64,000 nucleotides of DNA, from positions 434,001 through 498,000 of the forward strand of contig NZ_NSLI01000001.1 of assembly GCF_002288825.1 (NCBI RefSeq), given 5' to 3'. Source of the DNA: Sphingomonas lenta (GTDB lineage: Bacteria > Pseudomonadota > Alphaproteobacteria > Sphingomonadales > Sphingomonadaceae). The notes under the pieces were generated by a model. It made no database searches. It was not told the origin of the DNA and saw nothing but the letters and a program-made list of their open reading frames with translations. Of the stretch, positions 44,945-54,146 are shown piece after piece. Position numbers and translations under genes: made by a program. The stretch's first letter is position 1. Each line of letters opens with the position of its first letter.

Positions 44945-46111
44945 ATGAGATCGCTTCTCGCCGCTCCCGTCTTCGCCGTCGCTTTCGCTTACCCGACGGT
45001 TGCCGTCGCGCCGCAATTCCAGACGGTGGCGCCCGTCGCCTATCTCGAGGACCTGTCCTCGGGCGCGGTGCTGTTCGAGCGCGACGCCGACCGCCGCATG
45101 CCGCCCGCGTCCATGGCGAAGATGATGACGGTCTACGTCGCCTTCGATCTTCTCAAGAAAGGCGAACTCAAGCTCGACCAGAAGTTCACCGTGCGGCCGG
45201 AGACCTGGCGCCAGTGGCACGGGCCGCAGGCGGGCTCGACCATGTTCCTGTCCGCCAACGAGCAGGTCAGCGTCGGCGACCTCCTGAACGGCATCGTCGT
45301 GCTGTCGGGCAACGACGCCTGCGTCGTGCTCGCCGAGGGCATCTCCGGTTCCGAGCAGGCGTTCGTCGAGCGTATGAACCGCAAGGCGCAGGAGCTGGGT
45401 CTCACCAATAGTCAGTTCGGCACGTCCAACGGCTGGCCCGACCAGGGCCGCACCTTCGTCACCGCGCGCGATCTCGCCAAGCTCGCCAAGGCGACGATTC
45501 AGGACCACCCGCAACTCTACAAGCAGTTCTACTCCCGCCGCGAGTTCACCTGGGGCAAGACGCTCGGCAGCGGCGCCGCCATTACCCAGCAGAACCGCGA
45601 CCCGCTGCTCGGCGCGGTCGCGGGCGCGGATGGTCTCAAGACCGGCCACACCGAGGAGGCCGGTTACGGCTTCACCGGGTCGGCCGAGCAGAACGGCCGC
45701 CGGCTGGTCATGGTCATGGCCGGGCTGACGAGCTTCAATCAGCGCCGCGAGGAGTCGATCCGCTTCATGGATTGGGGCTTCCGCGCCTGGCAGGCCAAGC
45801 CGGTCGTCGCTAAGGGACGCGAGGTCACGACCGCCGACGTGCAGGGCGGCGACTCGAGCGAGGTCGGCCTCGTCGCGCCGAAGCAGCTCACCGTCACGCT
45901 GCCCGCCGGCGCCGCGCCGGAAATGGCGGCCCGCGTCGTGTACCAGGGCCCGATCAAGGCGCCGATCAAGGCCGGCCAACACGTCGCCGACCTCGTCGTT
46001 ACCTCGCCCGACGTGCCCGCGCAGCGCCTGCCGCTCGTCGCGGCGAACGATGTGGAGGAGGCCGGCTTCTTCCGCCGTGCCTGGAACGGCCTCTTCTCTT
46101 TCTTCGGGTGA
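44945..46111 (+). CDS. D-alanyl-D-alanine carboxypeptidase (peptidase S11)
   Basis: 388-aa low-molecular-mass penicillin-binding protein that trims the terminal D-Ala of peptidoglycan stem peptides. It has a signal peptide (MRSLLAAPVFAVAFAYPTVAVA), the SxxK motif SMAK, the SxN motif SGN in VLSGNDACV and KTG in LKTGHTEEAGYG. The C-terminal domain is PBP5-like, with an amphipathic end RAWNGLFSFFG for membrane anchoring. ATG at 44945 is chosen over TTG at 44927. It overlaps the tmk GTG by 4 nt. Confidence 0.94.
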   Translation: MRSLLAAPVFAVAFAYPTVAVAPQFQTVAPVAYLEDLSSGAVLFERDADRRMPPASMAKMMTVYVAFDLLKKGELKLDQKFTVRPETWRQWHGPQAGSTMFLSANEQVSVGDLLNGIVVLSGNDACVVLAEGISGSEQAFVERMNRKAQELGLTNSQFGTSNGWPDQGRTFVTARDLAKLAKATIQDHPQLYKQFYSRREFTWGKTLGSGAAITQQNRDPLLGAVAGADGLKTGHTEEAGYGFTGSAEQNGRRLVMVMAGLTSFNQRREESIRFMDWGFRAWQAKPVVAKGREVTTADVQGGDSSEVGLVAPKQLTVTLPAGAAPEMAARVVYQGPIKAPIKAGQHVADLVVTSPDVPAQRLPLVAANDVEEAGFFRRAWNGLFSFFG

Positions 46112-46749
46112 CGAGCCCGGCAGACATCGTCGGCAAGTTCATCACGCTGGAGGGCGGGGAAGGGGCAGGCAAGTCGACCCAGGCCCGCCGTCTCGCCGCC
46201 GCGCTGGAGGAGCGCGGCCTGCGCGTGGTCCTTACGCGCGAGCCGGGCGGCAGCGAGGGCGCCGAGGCCGTGCGCGAGCTGCTGATGCAGGGCGACGAGC
46301 GCCGCTGGGGCCCGCGCGCCGAAGCGCTGCTGTTCGCCGCGGCGCGCGCCGACCATGTCGAGAAGCTGATCAGGCCCGCGCTGAAGGACGGCGCGTGGGT
46401 GATCTGCGACCGCTTCATCGACTCGACCCGCGCGTACCAGGGCGCGAGCGGGATCGAGGACGCCGCGATCCTGGCGCTGCACGCTTTCGGGTCCAAAGCG
46501 CTGCTGCCCGACCGCACGATCCTGCTGACGCTGCCGCCCGAGCGCGGCGTCGCTCGCGCGACGTTGCGCGACGGCGAGCGCGCCGACCGGTTCATCGCGC
46601 GCGACGCTGCGTTCCACGGCCGCGTCGCCGCCTGCTTCGATCACATCGCCGAGCACGAGCCCGAGCGCGTCCGCCGCGTCGACGCCGACTACGGCGCTGA
46701 GCGCGTCACCGAGGCGATCCTGACCGAGCTCGCCGACCTGCTGCCATGA
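46108..46749 (+). CDS. tmk: Thymidylate kinase
   Basis: 213-aa dTMP kinase. It has P-loop GGEGAGKST near residue 17, TREPGG, DRFIDSTRAYQG, and the LID-type segment RATLRDGERADRF. GTG start at 46108 within the end of the carboxypeptidase gene, and a 4-nt overlap with holB downstream. The tmk-holB-metG-tatD order is widely conserved. Confidence 0.97.
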   Translation: MTSPADIVGKFITLEGGEGAGKSTQARRLAAALEERGLRVVLTREPGGSEGAEAVRELLMQGDERRWGPRAEALLFAAARADHVEKLIRPALKDGAWVICDRFIDSTRAYQGASGIEDAAILALHAFGSKALLPDRTILLTLPPERGVARATLRDGERADRFIARDAAFHGRVAACFDHIAEHEPERVRRVDADYGAERVTEAILTELADLLP

Positions 46750-47729
46750 CGTCATTGGTCGGGCATGCCGCCGCGCAGCTCGCTTTCCTCTCGGCGCTGC
46801 GTAGCGGGACGCTGCACCACGCCTGGCTGCTCGCCGGACCCGAGGGCGTGGGCAAGGCGACCTTCGCGCACGCCGCCGCGCTCCGTCTGCTGGCGGAGGC
46901 GAGCGGCGGTCCGGAGCTGCCCCCGGGTCTGGACGTGCCCGCCAACCACCCGACGCGCAGCTTGGCCGAGGCGGGCTCGCATCCGGACCTCCGCGTGCTC
47001 ACGCGCCTGACCAAGACGAGCGACACGGGTGCGGAGACCGTGGCGCGCTCGATCACGATCGATCAGGTCCGCGGCCTTCTGCCGATGTTCGCGACGACGC
47101 CGTCGCTCGGCGCCCGCCGTGTGGTCGTCATCGACGCGATCGACGACCTGGAGCGCGCCGGGGCGAACGCGCTGCTCAAGAGCTTGGAGGAGCCGCCCGC
47201 TGGCACCGTGTTCCTGCTCGTCAGCCACGCGCCCGGTCGGCTGCTGCCCACGATCCGATCGCGCTGTCGCACCGTGCGCTTCTCGCCGTTGCCCGAGGCC
47301 GAGGTGCGGCAGGTCCTCCGCAGCGCGCTGCCCGAAGCGGGCGAGGAGGAGCTCGCCGCGACCGCGCGCGCCGGGGAAGGCGCACCGGGCCGCGCGCTCC
47401 GCTTCGCCGGCCTCGATGTCGCCGGACTGGACGCCGCGATCGAGCGGCTGATGCGCCAAGGCGACCCGAGCAACGCCGAGCGGGTGAAGCTCGCCCAGGC
47501 GCTGTCGGGCAAGTCGGCGCAGGCCCGCTACGAGGCGTTCCTCGACCGCGCGCCCGCCGCCATCGCCGCCGAGGCGCGCACTCGCACCGGCCCCGCGCTC
47601 CGCGCCGCGCTCGACGCGCACCGCGACGCCCGAGACCTCGCCGGCTCCGCGCTCGGCCTCTCGCTGGACGCGCAGGCGACGGTGTTCGAGATGGGGACCA
47701 TCCTCGCCCGGCTGGCTTCCCCCGCCTGA
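46746..47729 (+). CDS. holB: DNA polymerase III delta' subunit
   Basis: 327-aa AAA-fold clamp-loader subunit. It begins VGHAAAQLAFLSALRSGTLHHAWLLAGPEGVGKATF (Walker A-like GPEGVGK), and has RRVVVIDAIDDLERAGANALLKSLEEPP and the sensor 1/SRC motif IRSRC. No zinc-binding Cys cluster is present, as in other alphaproteobacterial delta' proteins. The C-terminal collar domain is helical. It follows tmk with ATGA overlap. Confidence 0.93.
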   Translation: MTSLVGHAAAQLAFLSALRSGTLHHAWLLAGPEGVGKATFAHAAALRLLAEASGGPELPPGLDVPANHPTRSLAEAGSHPDLRVLTRLTKTSDTGAETVARSITIDQVRGLLPMFATTPSLGARRVVVIDAIDDLERAGANALLKSLEEPPAGTVFLLVSHAPGRLLPTIRSRCRTVRFSPLPEAEVRQVLRSALPEAGEEELAATARAGEGAPGRALRFAGLDVAGLDAAIERLMRQGDPSNAERVKLAQALSGKSAQARYEAFLDRAPAAIAAEARTRTGPALRAALDAHRDARDLAGSALGLSLDAQATVFEMGTILARLASPA

Positions 47730-47753
47730 CGCTCTCCGTTAGGGGCATGACCG

Positions 47754-49304
47754 ATGGCCGACCCTTTCTACATCACCACCGCGATCAGCTACCCCAACGG
47801 CCGCCCGCACATCGGCCACGCCTATGAAGCGATCGCGGCCGACGCGATCGCGCGCTTTCAGCGCCAGGCGGGCTGCGACGTGCGTTTTCAGACGGGCACC
47901 GACGAGCACGGGCTCAAGATGGTTCAGGCCGCGCGCGCCGCGGACAAACCGGTCGCCGAGCTGGCGAGCGAAATGTCGGGCCTGTTCAAGGCAATGTGCG
48001 ACGATTTGAATGTCTCGTACGATCGCTTCATCCGCACTACCGAGCCGGAGCACCACGCCGCCAGTCAGGCGCTCTGGCGCGCGATGGAGGAGCGCGGCGA
48101 CCTGTACCTCGACCGCTACGAAGGCTGGTACTCGGTCCGCGACGAGGCCTTCTACGACGAGAAGGAACTGATCGAGGGTGAGGGCGGCGAGAAGCTGTCG
48201 TCTCAAGGCACGCCCGTCGAGTGGACCGTCGAGGAGAGCTGGTTCTTCCGCCTCTCCAAGTACCAGCAGCCGCTGCTCGACCTGTACAGCAGCAACCCCG
48301 ACTTCGTTCGGCCGGAGAGCCGCCGCAACGAGGTGATGCGTTTCGTCGAGGGCGGGCTGTCCGACCTGTCCGTATCGCGGACCAGCTTCGACTGGGGCGT
48401 GCCGGTGCCGGGCTCGCCGGGGCACGTCATGTATGTCTGGGTCGACGCGCTGACCAACTACATCACCGGCGCGGGCTATCCGGAGCAGGGAGGCGACTGG
48501 CGCTACTGGCCCGCCGACCTCCACCTGATCGGCAAGGACATCGTCCGCTTCCACACCGTCTATTGGCCCGCGTTCCTGATGTCCGCGGGCGTGCCGACGC
48601 CCAAATCGGTTTTCGGCCACGGCTTCCTGCTCCACCGCGGCGAGAAGATGTCGAAGTCGCTCGGCAACGTCGTCGATCCGGCGGACCTCGCGAACGCGTT
48701 CGGCGTGGACGCGCTCCGCTACTTCCTGCTGCGCGAGGTCAGCTTCGGGCAGGACGGCAGCTACTCGGCCGAGGCGATCGTCACGCGCGTCAACGCGGAG
48801 CTCGCCAACAGCTTCGGCAATCTGGCGCAGCGCACCTTGTCGTTCATCGCCAAGAACTTGGACGGCGAGCTTCCCGGTGTTGGCAAGGTCGGTCCAGTCG
48901 ACGCGCTGCTGATCGAGGAGGTGATCGTCGCCTGCGCGGGCCTTAAGACCGCGTTCGAGGACCTGCTGCTGAGTCAAGGCGTCGAGGCCTGGCTGCGCGG
49001 CGTGTTCGCCTGCAACCAATATATCGACCTTCAGGCGCCCTGGGCGTTGCGCAAGACTGATCCCGAGCGCATGCACGCGGTGCTGCGCACGCTGGTGCGC
49101 GCGATTCGCATGCTTGCCATCGCCATCCTGCCCGTCATTCCGGAGGCTGCTGGCAAGGTGCTCGACCAGATTGGCGCGACCGAACGCGACCATGCCGCGA
49201 TCGACGACGAGAGCTGGTACGATACCCACACCGCGACCGGCTTCCGCATCGCTCCGCCGACACCCGTCTTCCCGCGGCTCGAGCTGCCGGCAGGGGAGGG
49301 CTGA
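47754..49304 (+). CDS. metG: Methionyl-tRNA synthetase
   Basis: 516-aa class I synthetase of the short type, without the C-terminal dimerisation domain. The HIGH motif is in PNGRPHIGHAYEAIAADAIARF and KMSKS in LLHRGEKMSKSLGNVVDP. It has no CxxC knuckle in the connective insert (zinc-free form). The catalytic and anticodon-binding domains are complete, ending ATGFRIAPPTPVFPRLE. The stop shares its last base with the tatD ATG. Confidence 0.97.
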   Translation: MADPFYITTAISYPNGRPHIGHAYEAIAADAIARFQRQAGCDVRFQTGTDEHGLKMVQAARAADKPVAELASEMSGLFKAMCDDLNVSYDRFIRTTEPEHHAASQALWRAMEERGDLYLDRYEGWYSVRDEAFYDEKELIEGEGGEKLSSQGTPVEWTVEESWFFRLSKYQQPLLDLYSSNPDFVRPESRRNEVMRFVEGGLSDLSVSRTSFDWGVPVPGSPGHVMYVWVDALTNYITGAGYPEQGGDWRYWPADLHLIGKDIVRFHTVYWPAFLMSAGVPTPKSVFGHGFLLHRGEKMSKSLGNVVDPADLANAFGVDALRYFLLREVSFGQDGSYSAEAIVTRVNAELANSFGNLAQRTLSFIAKNLDGELPGVGKVGPVDALLIEEVIVACAGLKTAFEDLLLSQGVEAWLRGVFACNQYIDLQAPWALRKTDPERMHAVLRTLVRAIRMLAIAILPVIPEAAGKVLDQIGATERDHAAIDDESWYDTHTATGFRIAPPTPVFPRLELPAGEG

Positions 49305-50080
49305 TGCTCGCCGACAGCCACTGCCACCTGAACTACAAGGGACTAGTCGAGGAGCAGCAGGCGGTGCTCGAGCGCGCCCGCGTGCGCGGCGTCACCGCCA
49401 TGCTCAACATCTCGACGCGCCGGAGCGAGTGGGACGACGTGATCGGCGTCGCCGAGCGCGAGCCGGACGTGTGGGCCACGGTCGGCATCCACCCGCACGA
49501 GGCGGACAAGCACCCGGACGTCGATACGGCCAAGCTCGTCGAGCGCGCGCAACACCCGCGAGTCGTCGGCCTGGGCGAGAGCGGGCTCGACTACTATTAC
49601 GACCGCTCCGACCGGGAACAGCAACAGGCGAGCTTTCGCGCCCATATCGCCGCCGCGCGCGAGACGGGGCTGCCGCTCGTCGTCCACACGCGCGACGCGG
49701 AGGAGGACACGGCGGCGATCTTAGCCGACGAGCTGGGGAAGGGGAGTTACCCCGGCGTCATCCACTGCTTCACCGGCACGGGCGCGTTCGCCGACACGTG
49801 TCTGGACCTCGGCTTCTACATCTCCATCTCCGGCATCGTGACGTTCAAGAACGCGCGCGAGCTGCAGGAGACGGCGGCGCGGATCCCGATTGAGCGGCTG
49901 CTGATCGAAACCGATGCGCCGTTCCTCGCCCCCGTGCCGCACCGGGGCAAGACGGGCGAGCCGAGCTTCGTCGCCGACACCGCCGCCTTCCTTGCCCGAT
50001 TGCGTGGGCAGGACGAAACGGAGCTGCGCGAGCGGACCGCGCGAAACTTTCACGATCTGTTCTCCAAGACGGGCAGGTGA
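49304..50080 (+). CDS. TatD-family metal-dependent hydrolase
   Basis: 258-aa TIM-barrel hydrolase of the TatD DNase family (YcfH/YabD branch). Metal ligands are visible: DSHCHLN near the N-terminus, GLGESGLDYYY, PLVVHTRDAEEDT, VIHCFTG and LIETDAPFLAP. The family has been reported as 3'-5' DNases or D-aminoacyl-type hydrolases; the substrate here is not known. It sits in its conserved place after metG and overlaps the next gene by 4 nt. Confidence 0.93.
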   Translation: MLADSHCHLNYKGLVEEQQAVLERARVRGVTAMLNISTRRSEWDDVIGVAEREPDVWATVGIHPHEADKHPDVDTAKLVERAQHPRVVGLGESGLDYYYDRSDREQQQASFRAHIAAARETGLPLVVHTRDAEEDTAAILADELGKGSYPGVIHCFTGTGAFADTCLDLGFYISISGIVTFKNARELQETAARIPIERLLIETDAPFLAPVPHRGKTGEPSFVADTAAFLARLRGQDETELRERTARNFHDLFSKTGR

Positions 50081-50841
50081 GGGCGCGCATCCTCGGCTCC
50101 GGCACGTCGTCGGGCGTGCCGCGCATCGGCAACGACTGGGGCGCGTGCGATCCGAACGAGCCGAAGAACCGTCGCACGCGCGCGTCGCTGCTGATCGAGC
50201 ATGACGGCGTGCGCGTGCTGGTCGACACGAGCCCGGACATGCGCGAGCAGCTGCTGGCGGCCGACGTGGCCGAGCTCGACGCGGTAATTTGGACTCACGA
50301 TCACGCCGACCACTGCCACGGCATCGATGACCTGCGTCAAGTGTTCCACGCGCTGGGTCGCCCGGTGATCGGTTATGCGCGGCGTGAGGTGCTCGACGTG
50401 CTGCGGTCGCGGTTCGGCTACGTCTTCGAGGGCAAGACGGGCTACCCGGCGACCGTCGAACCGCGCGCCTTGCCGGACAGCTTGGAACTGAACGGCCTGA
50501 CGATCGGCGTCCGCGAGCAGCCGCACGGCTGGTCGCGCTCGGAGGGGCTGCGGATGGAGGCGGACGGGTTCGCGATCGGCTACGCGACCGACATCAGCGC
50601 GATGACGGACGAGCTGCGCGAGCACTATGCCGGGCTGGACGTCTGGATCGTGGATGCGCTGCGCAAGAAGCCGCACCCGAGCCACGCCGACTTGCCGACC
50701 GTGCTCGGCTGGGTCGAGGAGCTGCGGCCCAAGCGCACCATCCTGATCCACATGGACCAATCGATGGACTACGCCTCGCTCGTCGCGGAGCTGCCGCCCG
50801 GCGTCGAACCGGGCTATGACGGGCTGGAGGTCCACGCATGA
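50077..50841 (+). CDS. MBL-fold metal-dependent hydrolase (PhnP-like)
   Basis: 254-aa metallo-beta-lactamase-fold protein. The metal motif is THDHADHCHGIDDLR (HxHxDH), with further ligands in the C-terminal half (DALRKKPHPSHA and LIHMDQSMDY). The opening RARILGSGTSSGVPRIGNDWGACD resembles PhnP, a cyclic phosphodiesterase, but no C-P lyase genes are here. GTG start at 50077. It is tightly packed between tatD and the protease gene. Confidence 0.9.
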   Translation: MRARILGSGTSSGVPRIGNDWGACDPNEPKNRRTRASLLIEHDGVRVLVDTSPDMREQLLAADVAELDAVIWTHDHADHCHGIDDLRQVFHALGRPVIGYARREVLDVLRSRFGYVFEGKTGYPATVEPRALPDSLELNGLTIGVREQPHGWSRSEGLRMEADGFAIGYATDISAMTDELREHYAGLDVWIVDALRKKPHPSHADLPTVLGWVEELRPKRTILIHMDQSMDYASLVAELPPGVEPGYDGLEVHA

Positions 50842-51422
50842 ACGACACCGCCCAGTTCTTGGCTCTGGCGCTGATGCTGCTCCTGCCGCTGTCGGCGCTG
50901 ATCGCACGGCGGCCGCCGCTCGGGCAGACAGTCAAGTTCGCGCTCGCCTGGATCGCGGTGTTCGCGGTCGGGCTGCTGCTGGTCAGCCAGTTCGACCGGC
51001 TGCCGAGCCTCAGGACGCTGCTCTACGACCAGCAGGTCGTCGGTCAGGAGACGCGCATCCGAATGAGCGAGGACGGGCACTTCTACGCCGACGTGTCGAT
51101 CAACGGCGTCGAGCGCCGGATGCTGATCGACAGCGGCGCGACGATCACGGCGCTGTCGCAGGAAACGGCGCGGGCGGCCGGCATCGATACGGAGAGCGCG
51201 ATGTTCCCGGTCGCGCTCGACACCGCCAACGGCGTAGTCGAGGCGAAGCGCGGGCGCGCGGAGACGGTGCGCGTCGGCTCGATCTCCACGCGCGACCTGG
51301 GCGTGGTCGTCTCGCCGGCGTTCGGCGAGACGGACGTGCTCGGCATGAACTTCCTGTCGCGGCTGGGGTCGTGGCGGGTGGAGCGGCGCAGCCTGATCCT
51401 GACCCCGTCCAACCAGGAGTGA
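50838..51422 (+). CDS. Membrane-anchored retropepsin-like aspartic protease
   Basis: 194 aa. Two N-terminal hydrophobic segments (residues about 5-22 and 32-51) precede a clan AA domain with the catalytic Asp in MLIDSGATITALSQETARAAGI, the flap region after it, and VLGMNFLSRLGSWRVERRSLIL at the end. This is the arrangement of the TIGR02281-type bacterial proteases, one protomer per chain, so the active enzyme is expected to be a dimer on the periplasmic side. The TGA at 51420-51422 abuts the dif-like site. Confidence 0.9.
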   Translation: MNDTAQFLALALMLLLPLSALIARRPPLGQTVKFALAWIAVFAVGLLLVSQFDRLPSLRTLLYDQQVVGQETRIRMSEDGHFYADVSINGVERRMLIDSGATITALSQETARAAGIDTESAMFPVALDTANGVVEAKRGRAETVRVGSISTRDLGVVVSPAFGETDVLGMNFLSRLGSWRVERRSLILTPSNQE

Positions 51423-51450
51423 GTTTTACATAATGTATATTATCGTGCTT
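51423..51450. other. dif-like XerC/XerD recombination site
   Basis: A 28-bp AT-rich sequence in a very GC-rich region. It contains the 15-mer CATAATGTATATTAT, identical to the core of the E. coli dif site. Read on the minus strand, the layout is AAGCACGATAA (XerC-type half-site), TATACA (6-nt centre), TTATGTAAAAC (XerD-type half-site; 9 of 11 match TTATGTTAAAT). It lies in a 42-nt gap, directly after the protease stop. Gene polarity flips from plus to minus 0.75 kb to the right. Confidence 0.65.
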
Positions 51451-51464
51451 ACGGGTGTGCCGGC

Positions 51465-52202
51465 GTGATCGAGCGGTTGGTGGCGATCATGGCCCGCCTC
51501 CGCGACCCCGAGCACGGCTGCGAGTGGGATCGCGCGCAAACGTTCGAGACGATTGCGCCGTACACTATCGAAGAGGCCTACGAGGTCGCGGATGCGATCG
51601 CGCGCGACGACGCGGACGACATACGCGACGAGCTCGGCGACCTGCTGCTCCAGGTCGTGTTCCACACGCGTATAGCCCAGGAAGCCGAACTGTTCGCGCT
51701 GCCGGACGTGGTGACCTCCATCAGCGACAAGATGGAGCGCCGTCATCCGCACATTTTCGGTGACGCTGCCGACACGCCTGGCTGGGAGGCGATCAAAGCC
51801 GCCGAGCGCACGGCTAAGCCGGGCGGCGCTCTATCGGGCGTAGCGCTAGGCATGCCGGCGCTGTCGCGGGCGGAGAAGCTGCAGAAGCGCGCGGCGCGGG
51901 TCGGATTCGACTGGCCCGACGCGAGCGGCCCGCGCGAGAAGATTGATGAGGAGTTACGCGAGGTTGTTGCCGCCGGCTCGGACGAGATCGAGGGCGAGAT
52001 CGGCGACCTGCTCTTCGCCGTCGTGAACTGGGCGCGGCACCTGGGCGTCGATCCCGAGGCCGCGCTACGCCGCGCGAACGGCAAATTCGAGCGGCGGTTC
52101 GCCGCGATGGAGGCGCTCGCCGGACCAAGCTTCGCGGCGCTGTCGCTGGACGAAAAGGAAGCCCTGTGGGGCCGCGTCAAGTCGCAGCCTGACGCTGCAT
52201 AA
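51465..52202 (+). CDS. mazG: Nucleoside triphosphate pyrophosphohydrolase MazG
   Basis: 245-aa protein with two MazG domains. The first has MARLRDPEHGCEWDRAQTFETIAPYTIEEAYEVADAI and EELGDLLLQVVFH-like DELGDLLLQ, with ExxE and ExxD metal motifs. The second has KIDEELREVVAAGSDEIEGEIGDLLFAVVNWAR. It hydrolyses NTPs to NMP and pyrophosphate as house-cleaning. GTG at 51465. The 3' end overlaps the convergent hflX by 26 nt. Confidence 0.95.
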   Translation: MIERLVAIMARLRDPEHGCEWDRAQTFETIAPYTIEEAYEVADAIARDDADDIRDELGDLLLQVVFHTRIAQEAELFALPDVVTSISDKMERRHPHIFGDAADTPGWEAIKAAERTAKPGGALSGVALGMPALSRAEKLQKRAARVGFDWPDASGPREKIDEELREVVAAGSDEIEGEIGDLLFAVVNWARHLGVDPEAALRRANGKFERRFAAMEALAGPSFAALSLDEKEALWGRVKSQPDAA

Positions 52203-53475
52203 AGCGGTCATAGTCGGCGGGCGCGAGCCGGACTTCGTATACGGCGCGGCTGTCCTCGACCGTCTGCTCGACCACCTCGCCGTGCGCGTGGAGCCAAGCG
52301 GCCCCCGCCCCGTCGGCCGCGTCGAGCTCGATCCGGTAGCGGCGATGACCCGCGGTCAGCTTAGTCGCGACCTGCTCCATGAGGCCGTCGACCCCCTCTC
52401 CGGTCAGAGCCGAGATGGCGACCACGTCGTCGCGCCGCTCGGCCTCGGCGAGCAGCTCGTCGCGCCGCTCGGCGTCGAGCAGGTCGAGCTTGTTCCACGC
52501 CTCGAACCTGGGGGTGCCCTCCCCCACTCCCAGCTCCTCCAGCACCTGCTCTACGTCCGCGCGCTGCGCCTCGCTATCCGGGTGCGCGATGTCGCGGACG
52601 TGGATCAGCAGGTCGGCGGAGACCACCTCTTCCAGCGTCGCCTTGAACGCGGCGACGAGCTGGGTCGGCAGGTCGGACACGAAGCCCACCGTGTCGGACA
52701 GGATCGCCTGGTCGATGCCGGGCAGGTCGATGCGCCTGAGCGTCGGGTCGAGCGTGGCGAAGAGCAGGTCCTCCGCCATGACGTCGGCACCCGTCAACTT
52801 GTTGAACAGCGTCGACTTTCCGGCGTTAGTATAGCCGACGAGCGCGATCACCGGCCACGGCGCGCGCTGCCGCCGCTCGCGGTGGAGCCCGCGCGTGCGG
52901 CTCACCTGCTCCAGCTCACGGCGCAGGCGCGCCATACGGTCGCGGATCAGGCGGCGGTCGGCCTCGATCTGCGTCTCGCCCGGACCGCCCAGGAAGCCGA
53001 AGCCGCCGCGCTGGCGTTCCAGGTGCGTCCAACTCCGCACCAGGCGGCCGGCTTGGTAGTCGAGGTGCGCGAGCTCCACCTGGAGCCGACCCTCCGCGGT
53101 TGCGGCGCGTTCGCCGAAGATCTCCAGGATCAGGCCCGTGCGGTCGATCACCTTGGCCTCGAGCGCCGTCTCCAGATTGCGCTGCTGCACGGGCGTGAGC
53201 GCGGCGTCGAACACGGCGAGCTGCGCCTCGTGCTGGCGGACGCTCGTCGCCAGCTGCTCTACCTGGCCCGAGCCGATCAGCGTTGCCGGCTTAGGCGCGC
53301 GGACGCGGAGGTGGACGCGATCGACCACCTCCACCCCGATCGCGAGCGCCAAGCCCGCCGTCTCATCCAGCCGCGCGTCCGAGTCGCGGTTGGACCCGCC
53401 CTGGTCGGGCAGCACGACGATGCAGCGCGCGCCGCGGGCGAACTCGCCGCGGTCGCGCTCGAAGCCCTGCGTCAA
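52177..53475 (-). CDS. hflX: GTPase HflX
   Basis: 432-aa ribosome-associated GTPase that splits stalled or hibernating ribosomes. It has the N-terminal HflX domain ([20 protein letters not shown]), a Gly-rich linker ([20 protein letters not shown]), and the G domain with G1 [13 protein letters not shown]3 DTVGF and G4 NKLD. TTG at 53475 overlaps the hfq stop (TTGA). The hfq-hflX pair is the usual one. Confidence 0.95.
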   Translation of the reverse strand: MTQGFERDRGEFARGARCIVVLPDQGGSNRDSDARLDETAGLALAIGVEVVDRVHLRVRAPKPATLIGSGQVEQLATSVRQHEAQLAVFDAALTPVQQRNLETALEAKVIDRTGLILEIFGERAATAEGRLQVELAHLDYQAGRLVRSWTHLERQRGGFGFLGGPGETQIEADRRLIRDRMARLRRELEQVSRTRGLHRERRQRAPWPVIALVGYTNAGKSTLFNKLTGADVMAEDLLFATLDPTLRRIDLPGIDQAILSDTVGFVSDLPTQLVAAFKATLEEVVSADLLIHVRDIAHPDSEAQRADVEQVLEELGVGEGTPRFEAWNKLDLLDAERRDELLAEAERRDDVVAISALTGEGVDGLMEQVATKLTAGHRRYRIELDAADGAGAAWLHAHGEVVEQTVEDSRAVYEVRLAPADYDRFMQRQAAT

Positions 53476-53966
53476 GCGTCTTCCTCGCCGGCCTGCTGCT
53501 CTTCCTGCAAGTTGAGCGGGCGAGCCGGCTGGATGGTGGACACCGCGTGCTTGTAAACGAGCTGCGTCAGCCCCTCGCGCTGGAGCAGCATGCAGAACAG
53601 GTCGAACGCCGCGATCTGGCCCTGGAGCATGACGCCGTTCACCAGGAACATGGTGACGTTGTCCTCCGACCGGCGGACGGCGGAGAGAAAGATCTCCTGG
53701 AGGAGTTGCTGCTTCTTGGGCCCGTCGCCCACCTGCTCGACGATGCCGGCCACGTCCACCTGGCCGGTCGGCATGATGGTGGAGATGGCGTGCTTGTAGA
53801 TGAGCTGCGACTGGCCGTCGCGGCGGAGCAGCACGGAAAAGTTGTCGAACCAGGTCACGATGCCCTGGAGCTTCACGCCCTTGACCAGGAACATGGTCAC
53901 CGGCGTCTTGGAGCGGCGCAGCGCGTTCAGGAACAGGTCCTGCAGCGAGCTCTGCTTATCGGCCAT
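53472..53966 (-). CDS. hfq: RNA chaperone Hfq, tandem double-domain form
   Basis: 164-aa protein containing two complete Hfq (Sm) domains. Domain 1 is residues 7-66 ([21 protein letters not shown] at 27-35, YKHAISTI at 57-64). Domain 2 is residues 88-147 ([21 protein letters not shown] at 108-116, YKHAVSTI at 138-145). The repeat offset is exactly 81 residues, joined by a linker ([19 protein letters not shown]), with an acidic tail. Both keep the proximal-site Tyr-Lys-His; domain 2 has Met in place of the distal-face Lys. A ring of three chains would give six Sm units. It lies between ntrX and hflX as usual. Confidence 0.95.
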   Translation of the reverse strand: MADKQSSLQDLFLNALRRSKTPVTMFLVKGVKLQGIVTWFDNFSVLLRRDGQSQLIYKHAISTIMPTGQVDVAGIVEQVGDGPKKQQLLQEIFLSAVRRSEDNVTMFLVNGVMLQGQIAAFDLFCMLLQREGLTQLVYKHAVSTIQPARPLNLQEEQQAGEEDA

Positions 53967-54146
53967 CTCGTGGTCCCCTTATTCTTGGCGGGTCATAATC
54001 CCGCTTGTGTCGCGCCGTTCGCCGGCGTCGGAAGGCCGGGCGGTCGGCCCGGCGGTTCGGCCATGCCCTTACCACATCCGCGTGCACAAGTCCGCAGGCG
54101 GCGAGACGTTCCGGACGCGGGCGCAACTTCTTCGCGCGGCCCGCGC

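Noticed and set aside
51423..51450. The AT-rich palindrome as an ordinary promoter -10/-35 or iron-regulator box for mazG
   Set aside because: The exact 15-bp dif core and the half-site/centre spacing are a better explanation, though a promoter role cannot be excluded.
54035..54053. GCCGGGC/GCCCGGC hairpin between ntrX and hfq as a terminator
   Set aside because: No U-tract follows on either strand; only a short GC-rich stem, which is common by chance here.
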